DNA of 12,744 bases from Bacteroidales bacterium (GTDB lineage: Bacteria > Bacteroidota > Bacteroidia > Bacteroidales > UBA932). The stretch lies in the NCBI GenBank assembly GCA_004552115.1, contig SFPH01000003.1, positions 1 through 12,744 on the forward strand, written 5' to 3'. A program made the translations under genes and the position numbers. The notes beneath the pieces are model-generated. The model saw only the letters and a program-made list of their open reading frames with translations. It did no database searches and was not told the origin of the DNA. Below, piece after piece: positions 1-6,504 of the stretch (positions are counted from its first letter, which is position 1; each line of letters begins with the position of its first letter).

Positions 1-188
1 GCATTTTCATTCCACGGCACAGCCGATTCCGCCAGATTCCCGAACATCGCCGGGGAGTCCGCGGCCTTGGCCGGGTTGATGCGGACCGAAACCGAGGCCT
101 CTGCGGAAAGCGCATCAAGGACGACGGGAAGGCCATCCTCCCCTGCTATCCTGGCGAGATGATTCCTGAATGCCGGCGAGAAGTCCAT
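1..188 (-). CDS. RsmB/RsmF-like rRNA cytosine-C5 methyltransferase, N-terminal fragment (runs off the window edge)
   Basis: This frame begins with an ATG at 188-186 and stays open to the window edge, giving 62 residues. Its start overlaps the stop of the upstream START-like gene (TGATG), so the two are probably translationally coupled. The visible part reads as the N-terminal region of the NOL1/NOP2/Sun family of SAM-dependent 16S rRNA m5C methyltransferases. It has a short helical start (residues 4-28), then SVSVRINPAKA (about residues 34-44), matching the family's 'P-x-S-[IV]-R-[IL]-N-P-x-K' signature. A VPW near residue 58 corresponds to the conserved 'VPWC' that precedes the 'G-x-Y-L' segment. 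The catalytic domain with its two cysteines lies outside the window. The family call comes from remembered motif patterns only; RsmB-like versus RsmF-like cannot be decided. Confidence 0.72.
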   Translation of the reverse strand, partial: MDFSPAFRNHLARIAGEDGLPVVLDALSAEASVSVRINPAKAADSPAMFGNLAESAVPWNEN

Positions 189-658
189 CAGCTCCTGAAT
201 GCGGATTTGTCAAAGCCTTCCGGGAACATGGACGGGTCAATGCCCTCCGGCATCTTGCCCTCTGCCATGTCGGCCACCGCGTCCACCATCTTGTCCACCG
301 CTTCCTGAAGCTTGGAGCCGAGCATCATCTTCATCATGAAATTGAGGTCCGCGTCAATGTCGATGTGGAAATCGGTGCTGTCCGGATTGCCTCCGTCAGC
401 ATCGAAGCATATATTCACATTGAAACTGAACGGGGCGCCATTGTCCTTATATGAAATAAGGGAGTAAGGCCTTCTTTCTGAAACTTTCACACCAACATTG
501 AAGCCCTGCACGACGGCCGAGATTGAATCGAAGTCGGCAGTCACTCCCTGCTTCTTGTCCTCCGGAAGCATGTTCAGGAAATTGCGCATATCCGAAAACG
601 GAAGGTAAAGCATATAGGGCGCACGCTTTACGATTCTATGCTTACTCTTGATATTCAT
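188..658 (-). CDS. START-like (SRPBCC/Bet v1 fold) protein linked to pyrE
   Basis: A 156-residue cytoplasmic protein with no signal peptide or membrane segment. It matches my recollection of a small SRPBCC/START-like family that Bacteroidales carry directly after pyrE. The diagnostic parts are 'FSDMRNFLNMLPED' (21-34), where the family has 'SDL-x-NL-x-x-LPED'; the PFSFNV segment (77-82), where the family has 'MPFNFW'; and a final amphipathic helix (about 104-132) with 'DLNFMMKMMLGSKLQEAVDKM', as expected for the long C-terminal helix closing a hydrophobic cavity. The ligand and function are unknown. The last 20 residues are an unusual tail with two related units, MPEGIDPS (136-143) and FPEGFDKS (145-152). 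It sits 12 bases after pyrE with no clear Shine-Dalgarno, as is common in Bacteroidetes, and overlaps the next gene, so it is in one operon with both. Confidence 0.75.
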   Translation of the reverse strand: MNIKSKHRIVKRAPYMLYLPFSDMRNFLNMLPEDKKQGVTADFDSISAVVQGFNVGVKVSERRPYSLISYKDNGAPFSFNVNICFDADGGNPDSTDFHIDIDADLNFMMKMMLGSKLQEAVDKMVDAVADMAEGKMPEGIDPSMFPEGFDKSAFRS

Positions 659-670
659 AGTTTTACAATA

Positions 671-1300
671 TTATTTCCCCCAGGTATCAGGAGATTTCCT
701 CCACTGGGAAAGTATTTCCTTATGAGCTTCGGTGATATATCCTGTCTCGGCAGCTACGCCGACAAGGGCTGTATAGTTCGAGAGTGTATCCAGACGCACT
801 CCAGCCTCAGCGAACCTCTCGGAAGCAAGATCGAATCCGTAAGTGAACACGGCCACCATTCCAAGGACCTCAGCCCCGGCGTCCCTCAATGCGGAGACTG
901 CGGCAAGACTGCTCATTCCGGTGGAAACAAGGTCCTCTATCACAACCACTTTGGCTCCCTTTGGGAGCTCGCCCTCTATCTGCGAGCCGGTCCCGTGATC
1001 CTTCGGCTTCGGGCGGACATACACGAAAGGCTTGCCCATCCTGTCGGCTGCCAGCACGCCGTGCGATATGGCTCCGGTAGCCACTCCGGCAACGACTTCA
1101 GCCTCCGGATAAAGTTCCAGTGCCCTGGAAGCCAGCCAGCAGGCCACTCTGGATCTCAGCTCCGGATGGGAGAGAATCCTCCTGTTGTCACAGTAAATGG
1201 GAGAGTGCCAGCCTGAAGCCCAGGTGAACGGAGAGTCAGGGCGGAGAAGTACCGCATTGATGTCAAGAAGCGATTCTGCAAGAATTCTTTCAACTGCCAT
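671..1300 (-). CDS. pyrE: Orotate phosphoribosyltransferase
   Basis: The product (209 residues, normal for PyrE) transfers phosphoribose from PRPP to orotate, giving orotidine 5'-monophosphate, the fifth step of de novo pyrimidine synthesis in the cytoplasm. The N-terminal segment FTWASGWHSPIYCDNR (25-40) is the family's orotate-side signature. YVRPKPKDHG (94-103) is the start of the catalytic flexible loop with its lysines and the DHG turn. The 13-residue PRPP-binding motif is VVVIEDLVSTGMS (118-130), with the acidic pair E122/D123 that holds ribose hydroxyls. It is the first gene of the minus-strand unit, followed by the START-like gene and the rRNA methyltransferase. The start at 1300 is well placed: the conserved N-terminus begins within about 20 residues and a -7-like box lies upstream. 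Nothing looks degraded. Confidence 0.97.
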   Translation of the reverse strand: MAVERILAESLLDINAVLLRPDSPFTWASGWHSPIYCDNRRILSHPELRSRVACWLASRALELYPEAEVVAGVATGAISHGVLAADRMGKPFVYVRPKPKDHGTGSQIEGELPKGAKVVVIEDLVSTGMSSLAAVSALRDAGAEVLGMVAVFTYGFDLASERFAEAGVRLDTLSNYTALVGVAAETGYITEAHKEILSQWRKSPDTWGK

Positions 1301-1307
1301 AGTCTAA

Positions 1308-1315
1308 TAAGTTTG
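1308..1315 (+). promoter_or_regulatory. Candidate -7 box for the NUDIX gene
   Basis: The plus strand reads TAAGTTTG here, again an exact TAnnTTTG match, about 90 bases before the preferred NUDIX start. No good -33 element is seen upstream. The box faces and lies next to the opposing pyrE -7 box at 1324-1331, so only one could be occupied at a time if both are real. Confidence 0.28.
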
Positions 1316-1323
1316 ATAGACAA

Positions 1324-1331
1324 CAAATTTA
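1324..1331 (-). promoter_or_regulatory. Candidate -7 box for the pyrE operon
   Basis: On the minus strand this reads TAAATTTG, an exact match to the Bacteroidetes -7 consensus TAnnTTTG. Transcription would start near 1317 and give a leader of under 20 bases before the pyrE ATG. No TTTG or TTG is present at the expected -33 distance, so the call rests on the -7 element and its position alone. Confidence 0.38.
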
Positions 1332-1405
1332 ACTATTTTTCACGACATATTGCCCCATTTATGCCGAAATTGAGTAACTTCGGAGCGTTTTTCAAGACAA
1401 TTCCG

Positions 1406-2020
1406 ATGCACAGGATATATTTCGACAAAAGAGCCATCATCATCTGCCGCCCGGAAGAGGCCGCCCTGACTGACCCTAATGCGGTCGAGCTCCATCTGCG
1501 CAATGCGGCTGACATTCCCTCATACATCAGCCTTTTCGAGTCCACGCCCACCCTGGACAGGATTTACATTCCCTCGGATGATCCGGAAAGCACGTACAAG
1601 GCAGTCTGCGGGGAGTTCAAGGAGGTAAATGCGGCCGGAGGTCTGGTCAGCAACCGGCGCGGGGACTTTCTTTTGATAAGGAGGGACGGGCTCTGGGACC
1701 TGCCCAAAGGCCATCAGGAGGCCGGGGAGGACATCAGCGTGACCGCAATAAGGGAAGTTCAGGAAGAGACCGGAGTGGACAATCTCATTCTGGGGGATCT
1801 CATCTGCGTCACCGACCATTGCTACAGAAGGAACGGAATCTGGCATCTGAAGCATACCTGGTGGTACCAGATGACCTACGACGCTCCCGTTGATCTGTCC
1901 CCGCAGACGGAGGAGGACATCACAAAGGCCGCCTGGGTAGCCAGATCCAGCCTGCCGCCATTCCTGAAGGACACCTATCCTTCCATCAAGGAGGTATTCA
2001 CAGAGGCAAGACAGGCGTAA
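1406..2020 (+). CDS. NUDIX hydrolase
   Basis: A 204-residue protein with an intact Nudix box, which hydrolyses a nucleoside diphosphate linked to some other group; the substrate cannot be told from sequence. Counting from the ATG at 1406, the box runs from G102 to V124 (G-x5-E-x7-R-E-V-x-E-E-x-G-V) with metal-binding glutamates E117, E120 and E121. It is preceded by AAGGLV (76-81) and WDLPKG (97-102), the typical strand leading into the box. Residues 1-70 form an extra N-terminal region beginning MHRIYFDKRAIIIC, as I recall for Bacteroidales homologues. The frame is open upstream to a TTG at 1313, and another ATG exists at 1361. I prefer 1406 because the upstream residues overlap the probable promoter region and do not resemble the family's start. 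It is divergent from pyrE and followed after 75 bases by queA. Confidence 0.9.
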   Translation: MHRIYFDKRAIIICRPEEAALTDPNAVELHLRNAADIPSYISLFESTPTLDRIYIPSDDPESTYKAVCGEFKEVNAAGGLVSNRRGDFLLIRRDGLWDLPKGHQEAGEDISVTAIREVQEETGVDNLILGDLICVTDHCYRRNGIWHLKHTWWYQMTYDAPVDLSPQTEEDITKAAWVARSSLPPFLKDTYPSIKEVFTEARQA

Positions 2021-2021
2021 A

Positions 2022-2054
2022 TTCAAAAACCGGTTGAAACAAATTGCAATTTGT
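2022..2054. promoter_or_regulatory. Two adjacent dyads upstream of queA, including a perfect 16-bp palindrome
   Basis: Between the NUDIX stop and queA there are two back-to-back inverted repeats. The first is TTCAA, 7 bases, TTGAA (2022-2038). The second is the uninterrupted palindrome ACAAATTGCAATTTGT (2039-2054). Neither is followed by a T-run, so a terminator is unlikely. A perfect two-fold site of this size about 40 bases before a start codon fits a dimeric repressor operator. No regulator is encoded nearby, so the role is inference. Confidence 0.4.
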
Positions 2055-2095
2055 GTCGTATATATTGAAGATATAGGACAATACAGTTACGCAAT

Positions 2096-3148
2096 ATGAA
2101 ATTATCTCAGTTTCAATTTCCAATCTCCCTCAAGAATGACATTGCTCACGAGCCTACCGGAAAATGGCGCGACGAGAGCAGGATGATGGTACTGCACAAG
2201 GACACGGGAGAAATAGAGCACAGGATTTTCAAGAATATAGTGGATTACTTCGGAAAGGGCGACACGTTCGTCCTCAATGACACGAAGGTATTTCCTGCCA
2301 GGCTTCTGGGCAAGAAGGAGAAGACCGGCGCCGACATCGAGGTCTTCCTTCTCAGGGAACTGAACCGGGAGCAGAGGCTCTGGGACGTCATTGTGGAGCC
2401 TGCCAGAAAAATCCGCATCGGCAACAAGCTTTATTTCGGAGATGACAGTCTCGTGGCCGAAGTCATCGACAACACCACCTCGAGAGGAAGGACATTGAGG
2501 TTTCTCTATGACGGCAGGTACGAGGATTTCAAGAAGACCCTCTTCAGCCTGGGCGACATTCCAGTCCCGAAATGGGTGAAGGAAAAGACGGTTCCCGAGG
2601 ACAAGGTGAATTTCCAGACCATCTTCGCCGCCAATGAGGGTGCGGTTTCGGCTCCTGCCGCCGGCCTGCATTTCAGCCGCGAGCTCTTCAATATGATGAT
2701 TCTCAAGGATATAAACAAGGCATTCATCACCGAGCACATGGGCATCGGCTATTTCCGCAAGGTGGATGTCGAGGATCTCTCGAAGCACAAGATGGATTCG
2801 GAGCGTCTCATCATCGGAGAGGAGGCCGCAGCCATCATAAACAAGACCAAGAAGGAAGGACACAGGGTGCTCGCGGTAGGAGTCACCGTGATGAGGGGAC
2901 TTGAAACCTACGTGACCACGAACGACGAGGTTCAGCCTTATGACGGATGGACGAACAAGTTCATCTTCCCTCCTTACCGGTTCGCGATTCCGGATGCCAT
3001 CGTCTCCAACTTTCACCTTCCGGGTTCAACCATGCTGATGGCAGTGGCCGCTTTCGGGGGATATGAAGCGGTGAAGCATGCCTACGAAACCGCCCTCGAG
3101 GAAGGTTACAAGTTCGGGCCTTACGGAGATGCACTCCTGATAATATAA
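2096..3148 (+). CDS. queA: S-adenosylmethionine:tRNA ribosyltransferase-isomerase
   Basis: QueA moves the ribosyl part of SAM onto the preQ1 base at tRNA position 34 and isomerises it to epoxyqueuosine, the penultimate step of queuosine synthesis. At 350 residues it has normal length. Family landmarks appear in order: DESRMMVLHKDTGEI (26-40); GDTFVLNDTKVFPARLLG (55-72); FQTIFAANEGAVSAPAAGLHFS (173-194, the most diagnostic stretch); HKMDSE (231-236); GWTNKFIFPPY (284-294); SNFHLPGSTML (304-314); and YGDALL (343-348). One small oddity is 'AVGVTVMRGLE' (260-270), where most members have 'VGTT'. The ATG at 2096 leads directly into the conserved start. It is separated from NUDIX by 75 bases containing two dyads and is followed by an intrinsic terminator, so it is the last gene of its unit. 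Confidence 0.95.
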   Translation: MKLSQFQFPISLKNDIAHEPTGKWRDESRMMVLHKDTGEIEHRIFKNIVDYFGKGDTFVLNDTKVFPARLLGKKEKTGADIEVFLLRELNREQRLWDVIVEPARKIRIGNKLYFGDDSLVAEVIDNTTSRGRTLRFLYDGRYEDFKKTLFSLGDIPVPKWVKEKTVPEDKVNFQTIFAANEGAVSAPAAGLHFSRELFNMMILKDINKAFITEHMGIGYFRKVDVEDLSKHKMDSERLIIGEEAAAIINKTKKEGHRVLAVGVTVMRGLETYVTTNDEVQPYDGWTNKFIFPPYRFAIPDAIVSNFHLPGSTMLMAVAAFGGYEAVKHAYETALEEGYKFGPYGDALLII

Positions 3149-3171
3149 GGTCTTGAAAATTTAAGATTCAT

Positions 3172-3217
3172 ACGGATAGCGGCATTTTAACCTTAAAAAA
3201 TCCACTATCCGTTTTTT
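3172..3217 (+). terminator. Intrinsic terminator after queA
   Basis: ACGGATAG (3172-3179) pairs perfectly with CTATCCGT (3205-3212). Past a one-base mismatch, GG (3181-3182) can pair with CC (3202-3203). Six T's follow (3212-3217). The loop is long (about 18 bases) and AT-rich, so the structure is moderate in strength, but its position 23 bases after the queA stop fits a rho-independent terminator. Confidence 0.75.
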
Positions 3218-3278
3218 ATGTGCATAGCCTTGCCTATCTTAGTGCACTGCCTTCATCCGGACCGGAAAACATTTTGCC

Positions 3279-4454
3279 ATGATTTTCGAAAGCCCGGAAC
3301 AACTCGCCGCCTGGAGTGCGGTCAACCGGATCTTCGGTTTCGCGCCGAGAACCGGAGCGGCCCTTATAGACCATTACGGTTCCCCGGAGTCCCTGTTCGA
3401 TGCGGACAGGAAAGAATTGGAATATCTCCTCCGCCACAATACAGGATATCTTGACGCCATCGTGCCACAGACCCTGGAAAAGGAAAGGAGAGAACTTCAG
3501 GCCCTGATGGATGAAGGGGTGCGGATGCTCTGCATCGGGGACGAGAGATATCCATCCCTGCTGAAAGAATGTCCGGATCCTCCGGCAATGCTCTATGTCA
3601 GAAGCCTTTCCCCGCTGGAGAGCATTTTCGGAAACCCGAAGAGGATTTCAGTCGTCGGGACGAGGGACATCACATCATACGGCAAGGAATGGTGCACAAG
3701 GATAGTCTCCGCCATGTCATCCTGTCCGGCATGCAGGCCTGCCATTGTGAGCGGGCTGGCGATAGGGACGGACATAACCGCACACCTTGCCGCATTGGAC
3801 AGAGGATTGCCGACAATTGCGGTGATGGCCACCGGCATAGATGCAGTATATCCATTCCGGCACGGACGATATGCGGAGATGATAAGTTCGGCGCCCGGAA
3901 GCGCTCTTGTCACGGACTATCCCCCGGAAACCACCCCTAGGGCCATCAATTTCCTCAGGAGGAACCGCATAATAGCGGGGCTCTCGGATGCGACGATTCT
4001 CATTGAATCCAAAATCAAGGGTGGCGGCATGATGACATGCCGGATAGCCTCCTCCTATGACAGGGAAGTGTTCGCCCTGCCCGGCAGAATCGGAGACCAA
4101 TGCTCGGCAGGGTGCAACGAGCTGATACGCAACGGTACGGCGGCCTGCATCTCCGAGGTCAACTCCCTCCTGGACTCGCTCGGTCTCAGGCATGGGGGCA
4201 AATGGGAGAAGGATGACATAAGGATGAAGACATACACCTTCTACAGGGACCGGGAAGGAGCGGACCCGGCCGAAAAGCTTTCCATCGTCGCGGACATAGT
4301 GGGCAGGAATCCGGACATCCGCATAGAGGACATCGCCACAGCCGCGAACATGGAATACCGGGATGCCGCCAATGCTGTCGGAATGCTCGAATGCGACGGA
4401 ATCGTAGTGACGGACCTGCTCAGGAGATGTTCCATCAACCCGAGATTCCTCTGA
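3279..4454 (+). CDS. dprA: DNA-processing protein DprA (Smf)
   Basis: DprA binds incoming single-stranded DNA in natural transformation and loads RecA; in non-competent bacteria its role is less clear. The 391-residue product has the normal domain order. An N-terminal helical (SAM-like) region (about 1-70) with HYGSPESLF (32-40) comes first, then 'YPSLLKECPDPPAMLY' (91-106). The Rossmann-like core follows: ISVVGTRDITSYG (123-135), the SGLAIGTDITAHLAAL motif (158-173), FLRRNRIIAGLSDATILIES (225-244), and FALPGRIGDQCSAGCNELI (265-283). A C-terminal winged-helix-like domain (about 333-382) is typical of many family members. The usual 'GR.SGT' glycine-serine step is GGGMMT here (248-253). It starts 60 bases past the queA terminator and is followed by tatD after 85 bases. 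Confidence 0.95.
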   Translation: MIFESPEQLAAWSAVNRIFGFAPRTGAALIDHYGSPESLFDADRKELEYLLRHNTGYLDAIVPQTLEKERRELQALMDEGVRMLCIGDERYPSLLKECPDPPAMLYVRSLSPLESIFGNPKRISVVGTRDITSYGKEWCTRIVSAMSSCPACRPAIVSGLAIGTDITAHLAALDRGLPTIAVMATGIDAVYPFRHGRYAEMISSAPGSALVTDYPPETTPRAINFLRRNRIIAGLSDATILIESKIKGGGMMTCRIASSYDREVFALPGRIGDQCSAGCNELIRNGTAACISEVNSLLDSLGLRHGGKWEKDDIRMKTYTFYRDREGADPAEKLSIVADIVGRNPDIRIEDIATAANMEYRDAANAVGMLECDGIVVTDLLRRCSINPRFL

Positions 4455-4509
4455 GAATGATTTTTACAGGAATTTCAGCGATAATGAGAAATATTCCTCG
4501 AAGATTCCC

Positions 4510-4517
4510 TAAATTTG
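4510..4517 (+). promoter_or_regulatory. Candidate -7 box upstream of tatD
   Basis: TAAATTTG matches TAnnTTTG exactly, 22 bases before the tatD ATG. There is no clear TTTG or TTG at -33, so this is a weak prediction. It would give the tatD/asparaginase pair its own promoter within the dprA-tatD gap. Confidence 0.33.
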
Positions 4518-4539
4518 CGGAACATTTTCGACGGATCGC

Positions 4540-5334
4540 ATGCCTAAGGGATACAAATATATAGACACTCACTCTCATTTATATGACGAGGCCTTCAGGG
4601 ACGATGTGGACGAGGCTGTCTCCAGAGCCCTGGCCGCCGGCGTCGGACTTATACTTCAGCCTGACGTGGACAGCAGGGAAAGAGGCGGGATGAAGAAGCT
4701 CAGTGAGAGATTTCCGGACGTGTTCCTGAACATGGCCGGGCTCTATCCCGGCTCGGTGGACGAAAACTGGGAACAGGAAGTGGAACTTGTACGCAGGTCG
4801 GCAATGGAGGATGGCGCCGTCGCCATCGGCGAAATCGGGCTGGACTATCATTATTCGAAGGAAAGCGCCGGGCTGCAGAAAGCCGCCCTGAAAGCCCAGC
4901 TGGAACTTGCGGCGGAACTGGACCTGCCCGTCAACATACATCTGAGGGAGGCTGAGAACGATTTCTTCGAGGTGCTGGAGAGCTGCAGGCATCTCGGTCT
5001 GTCCGGGAACCTCCACGCCTTCAGCGGCAGTGTCGAGACCTTCAGGCGGATTGAAAAATACGGGGACTGGTACGTGGGCATCGGAGGCGTCCTCACCTTC
5101 AAGAATGCCAGAGTGGCAGAGAGCCTGAAATCAATACCCCTTGACAGGATAGTCCTGGAGACCGATTCTCCTTATCTTACGCCGGTTCCTTACCGGGGCA
5201 GGAGAAATGAAAGCTCATATATCCCCGTAATAGCCGCCGCCGTGGCCGGAATCAAGGGCACAAGCGTCGACGAGGTGGCCGGGGTCACTACGGAAAATGC
5301 AGAGAAACTTTTCAAAATCAAACGACAACCATGA
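4540..5334 (+). CDS. TatD-family metal-dependent hydrolase (DNase)
   Basis: A TIM-barrel amidohydrolase-superfamily protein of 264 residues, the usual length. TatD enzymes are metal-dependent nucleases (3'-5' exonuclease on DNA/RNA in E. coli). All expected metal ligands are visible: H11 and H13 in DTHSHL, E98 in GEIGLDYHY, H134 in NIHLRE, H159 in LHAFSG and D209 in LETDSPYL. 'YIGGVLTFKNA'-type residues (YVGIGGVLTFKNA, 178-190) and VPYRGRRNE (216-224) are also characteristic. The second motif, normally G-x-H-P, reads G-L-Y-P (67-70), replacing the histidine with tyrosine. The C-terminal 'TTENAEKLFKI' matches the family end. Its stop overlaps the asparaginase start (ATGA), implying translational coupling. 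Several paralogous TatD families exist, so no more specific symbol is given. Confidence 0.93.
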   Translation: MPKGYKYIDTHSHLYDEAFRDDVDEAVSRALAAGVGLILQPDVDSRERGGMKKLSERFPDVFLNMAGLYPGSVDENWEQEVELVRRSAMEDGAVAIGEIGLDYHYSKESAGLQKAALKAQLELAAELDLPVNIHLREAENDFFEVLESCRHLGLSGNLHAFSGSVETFRRIEKYGDWYVGIGGVLTFKNARVAESLKSIPLDRIVLETDSPYLTPVPYRGRRNESSYIPVIAAAVAGIKGTSVDEVAGVTTENAEKLFKIKRQP

Positions 5335-6377
5335 TGGACTGCACAAGAAAATCGGCGATACTCATCATCTACACGGGAGGGACCATCGGAATGAAGCAGG
5401 ACCTCAACGACATGACACTGAAGCCTTTCGACTTCAGCCAGATACTTGAGGAAGTCCCGGAAATCGGCAAGTTCGCCTTCAAGACGGACACCTGGTCCTT
5501 CGACCCTCCGATAGACTCCTCCGATGTGGAACCTGCCCTCTGGCAATCGCTCGCCAGACTCATCAAGGATAAGTACGACGACTACGACGGATTCATCATA
5601 CTTCACGGAACGGATACCATGTCCTATTCCGCATCCGCCCTGAGCTTCATGCTCGACGGGCTGACAAAGCCGGTAATCTTCACCGGCAGCCAGCTTCCGG
5701 TAGGAGTCCCGAGGACAGACGGCAAGGAGAATCTCATCTCAGCTGTCGAAATCGCGTCTTCAAGAGACGCTGAGGGGCATGCGACCGTTCCGGAAGTGTG
5801 CATATGCTTCGATTCCCTCCTGATGAGGGGAAACAGGACCACGAAGATCAACTCCGAGGTGTTCCGGGCCTTCTCCTCCCCGAACTACCCTCCGCTTGCC
5901 GAGGCGGGAATCAGCATACGGTTCAGCAACGAGCTGATACGCAAGCCCAACGACTGGTATCAGAGCCTCAGCATCAATACGGAACTGGACACCAGGGTAT
6001 CAATTCTGAAAATCCACCCGGGAATCACCCCGCAGGTCGTGAGGAACATTCTCTGCGGAGAAGAAACCAGGGCCGTCATAATGGAAACGTACGGCGCCGG
6101 AAACGCTCCGTCTGCCGGCTGGTTTCTGGAAATACTCCGCGAAGCGGCGGATATGGACAAGATCATCGTCAATGTAACTCAATGTCTTTCAGGGAGTGTG
6201 GATATGGACATCTATGCCAACGGAAAGATTCTCGAAAATGCGGGCGTCATCAACGGATACGACAGCACGACCGAGAGTGCTCTGGGAAAATTGTTCTACC
6301 TTATGGGGAAAAGCCAGGACAACAACTGGGTCAGAGCGATGATGCAGCGCAATTTGAAAGGAGAAATATCCAAATAG
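5331..6377 (+). CDS. ansA: Type I (cytoplasmic) L-asparaginase
   Basis: Hydrolyses L-asparagine to aspartate and ammonia. At 348 residues without a signal peptide it fits the cytoplasmic AnsA type rather than the periplasmic type II. The N-terminal YTGGTIG (14-20) carries the nucleophilic threonine T15. LHGTDTMSYSASALSFML (91-108) carries the second catalytic threonine T94 and D95, and RGNRTTK (166-172) supplies the lysine K172 matching K163 of E. coli AnsA. TGSQLP (118-123) and the C-terminal 'ETYGAGNAPS' (about 254-263) are also typical. The gene overlaps tatD by four bases (ATGA). An alternative ATG lies immediately after, at 5334, and either is plausible. The next gene starts 127 bases downstream behind its own likely promoter, so the exb operon appears separate. 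Confidence 0.95.
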   Translation: MMDCTRKSAILIIYTGGTIGMKQDLNDMTLKPFDFSQILEEVPEIGKFAFKTDTWSFDPPIDSSDVEPALWQSLARLIKDKYDDYDGFIILHGTDTMSYSASALSFMLDGLTKPVIFTGSQLPVGVPRTDGKENLISAVEIASSRDAEGHATVPEVCICFDSLLMRGNRTTKINSEVFRAFSSPNYPPLAEAGISIRFSNELIRKPNDWYQSLSINTELDTRVSILKIHPGITPQVVRNILCGEETRAVIMETYGAGNAPSAGWFLEILREAADMDKIIVNVTQCLSGSVDMDIYANGKILENAGVINGYDSTTESALGKLFYLMGKSQDNNWVRAMMQRNLKGEISK

Positions 6378-6380
6378 TTA

Positions 6381-6410
6381 TTGCCGAATGATTTTTTTTT
6401 GCTAAATTGC
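6381..6410 (+). promoter_or_regulatory. Candidate promoter of the exbB operon
   Basis: TTG (6381-6383) and TAAATTGC (6403-6410) are separated by 19 bases, the usual Bacteroidetes spacing. The -7 element matches TAnnTT but not the final TG of the consensus. The implied transcription start near 6417 would put the perfect hairpin at 6420-6442 at the very 5' end of the mRNA. The T-run 6391-6400 lies inside the spacer. Confidence 0.42.
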
Positions 6411-6419
6411 AACGGTTTT

Positions 6420-6442
6420 CGGATACTGTGCGCCAGTATCCG
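6420..6442 (+). other. Perfect 9-bp stem-loop in the exbB leader
   Basis: CGGATACTG (6420-6428) pairs perfectly with CAGTATCCG (6434-6442) around a 5-base loop TGCGC. No T-run follows on the plus strand, so it is not a typical intrinsic terminator. It sits about 60 bases before exbB, followed by an AT-rich, structure-poor stretch to the ATG. A 5' stabilising hairpin or a protein-binding site are both possible. Confidence 0.6.
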
Positions 6443-6504
6443 GTGCTTGCTTTGAATTTATTAAACATTAATACATTAATTATTTCAAACACACAAAAAC
6501 AATT

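Noticed and set aside
1313..1405. N-terminal extension of the NUDIX protein from TTG 1313 or ATG 1361
   Set aside because: The extension lies in the divergent promoter region, does not look like the family's start, and the ATG at 1406 begins the recognisable IYFD segment.
2102..3016. Long open reading frame on the minus strand opposite queA
   Set aside because: It is a shadow of queA codon usage: no family resemblance, charged low-complexity composition, and queA on the other strand matches its family end to end. The same applies to long antisense frames at 638-1216 (plus, opposite pyrE), 3717-4193 (minus, in dprA) and 11007-11600 (minus, in susC).
3220..3247. GTGCA ... TGCAC inverted repeat upstream of dprA
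   Set aside because: Five base pairs around an 18-base spacer are easily expected by chance; no promoter consensus of good quality accompanies it.
4468..4498. AGGAAT ... ATTCCT inverted repeat between dprA and tatD
   Set aside because: Only six base pairs with a 19-base loop and no T-run; too weak to call a terminator or operator.
6391..6400. Ten-T run after the asparaginase gene as a terminator
   Set aside because: No inverted repeat precedes it on the plus strand, and the perfect hairpin lies downstream of it, so neither element alone makes an intrinsic terminator in the right order.
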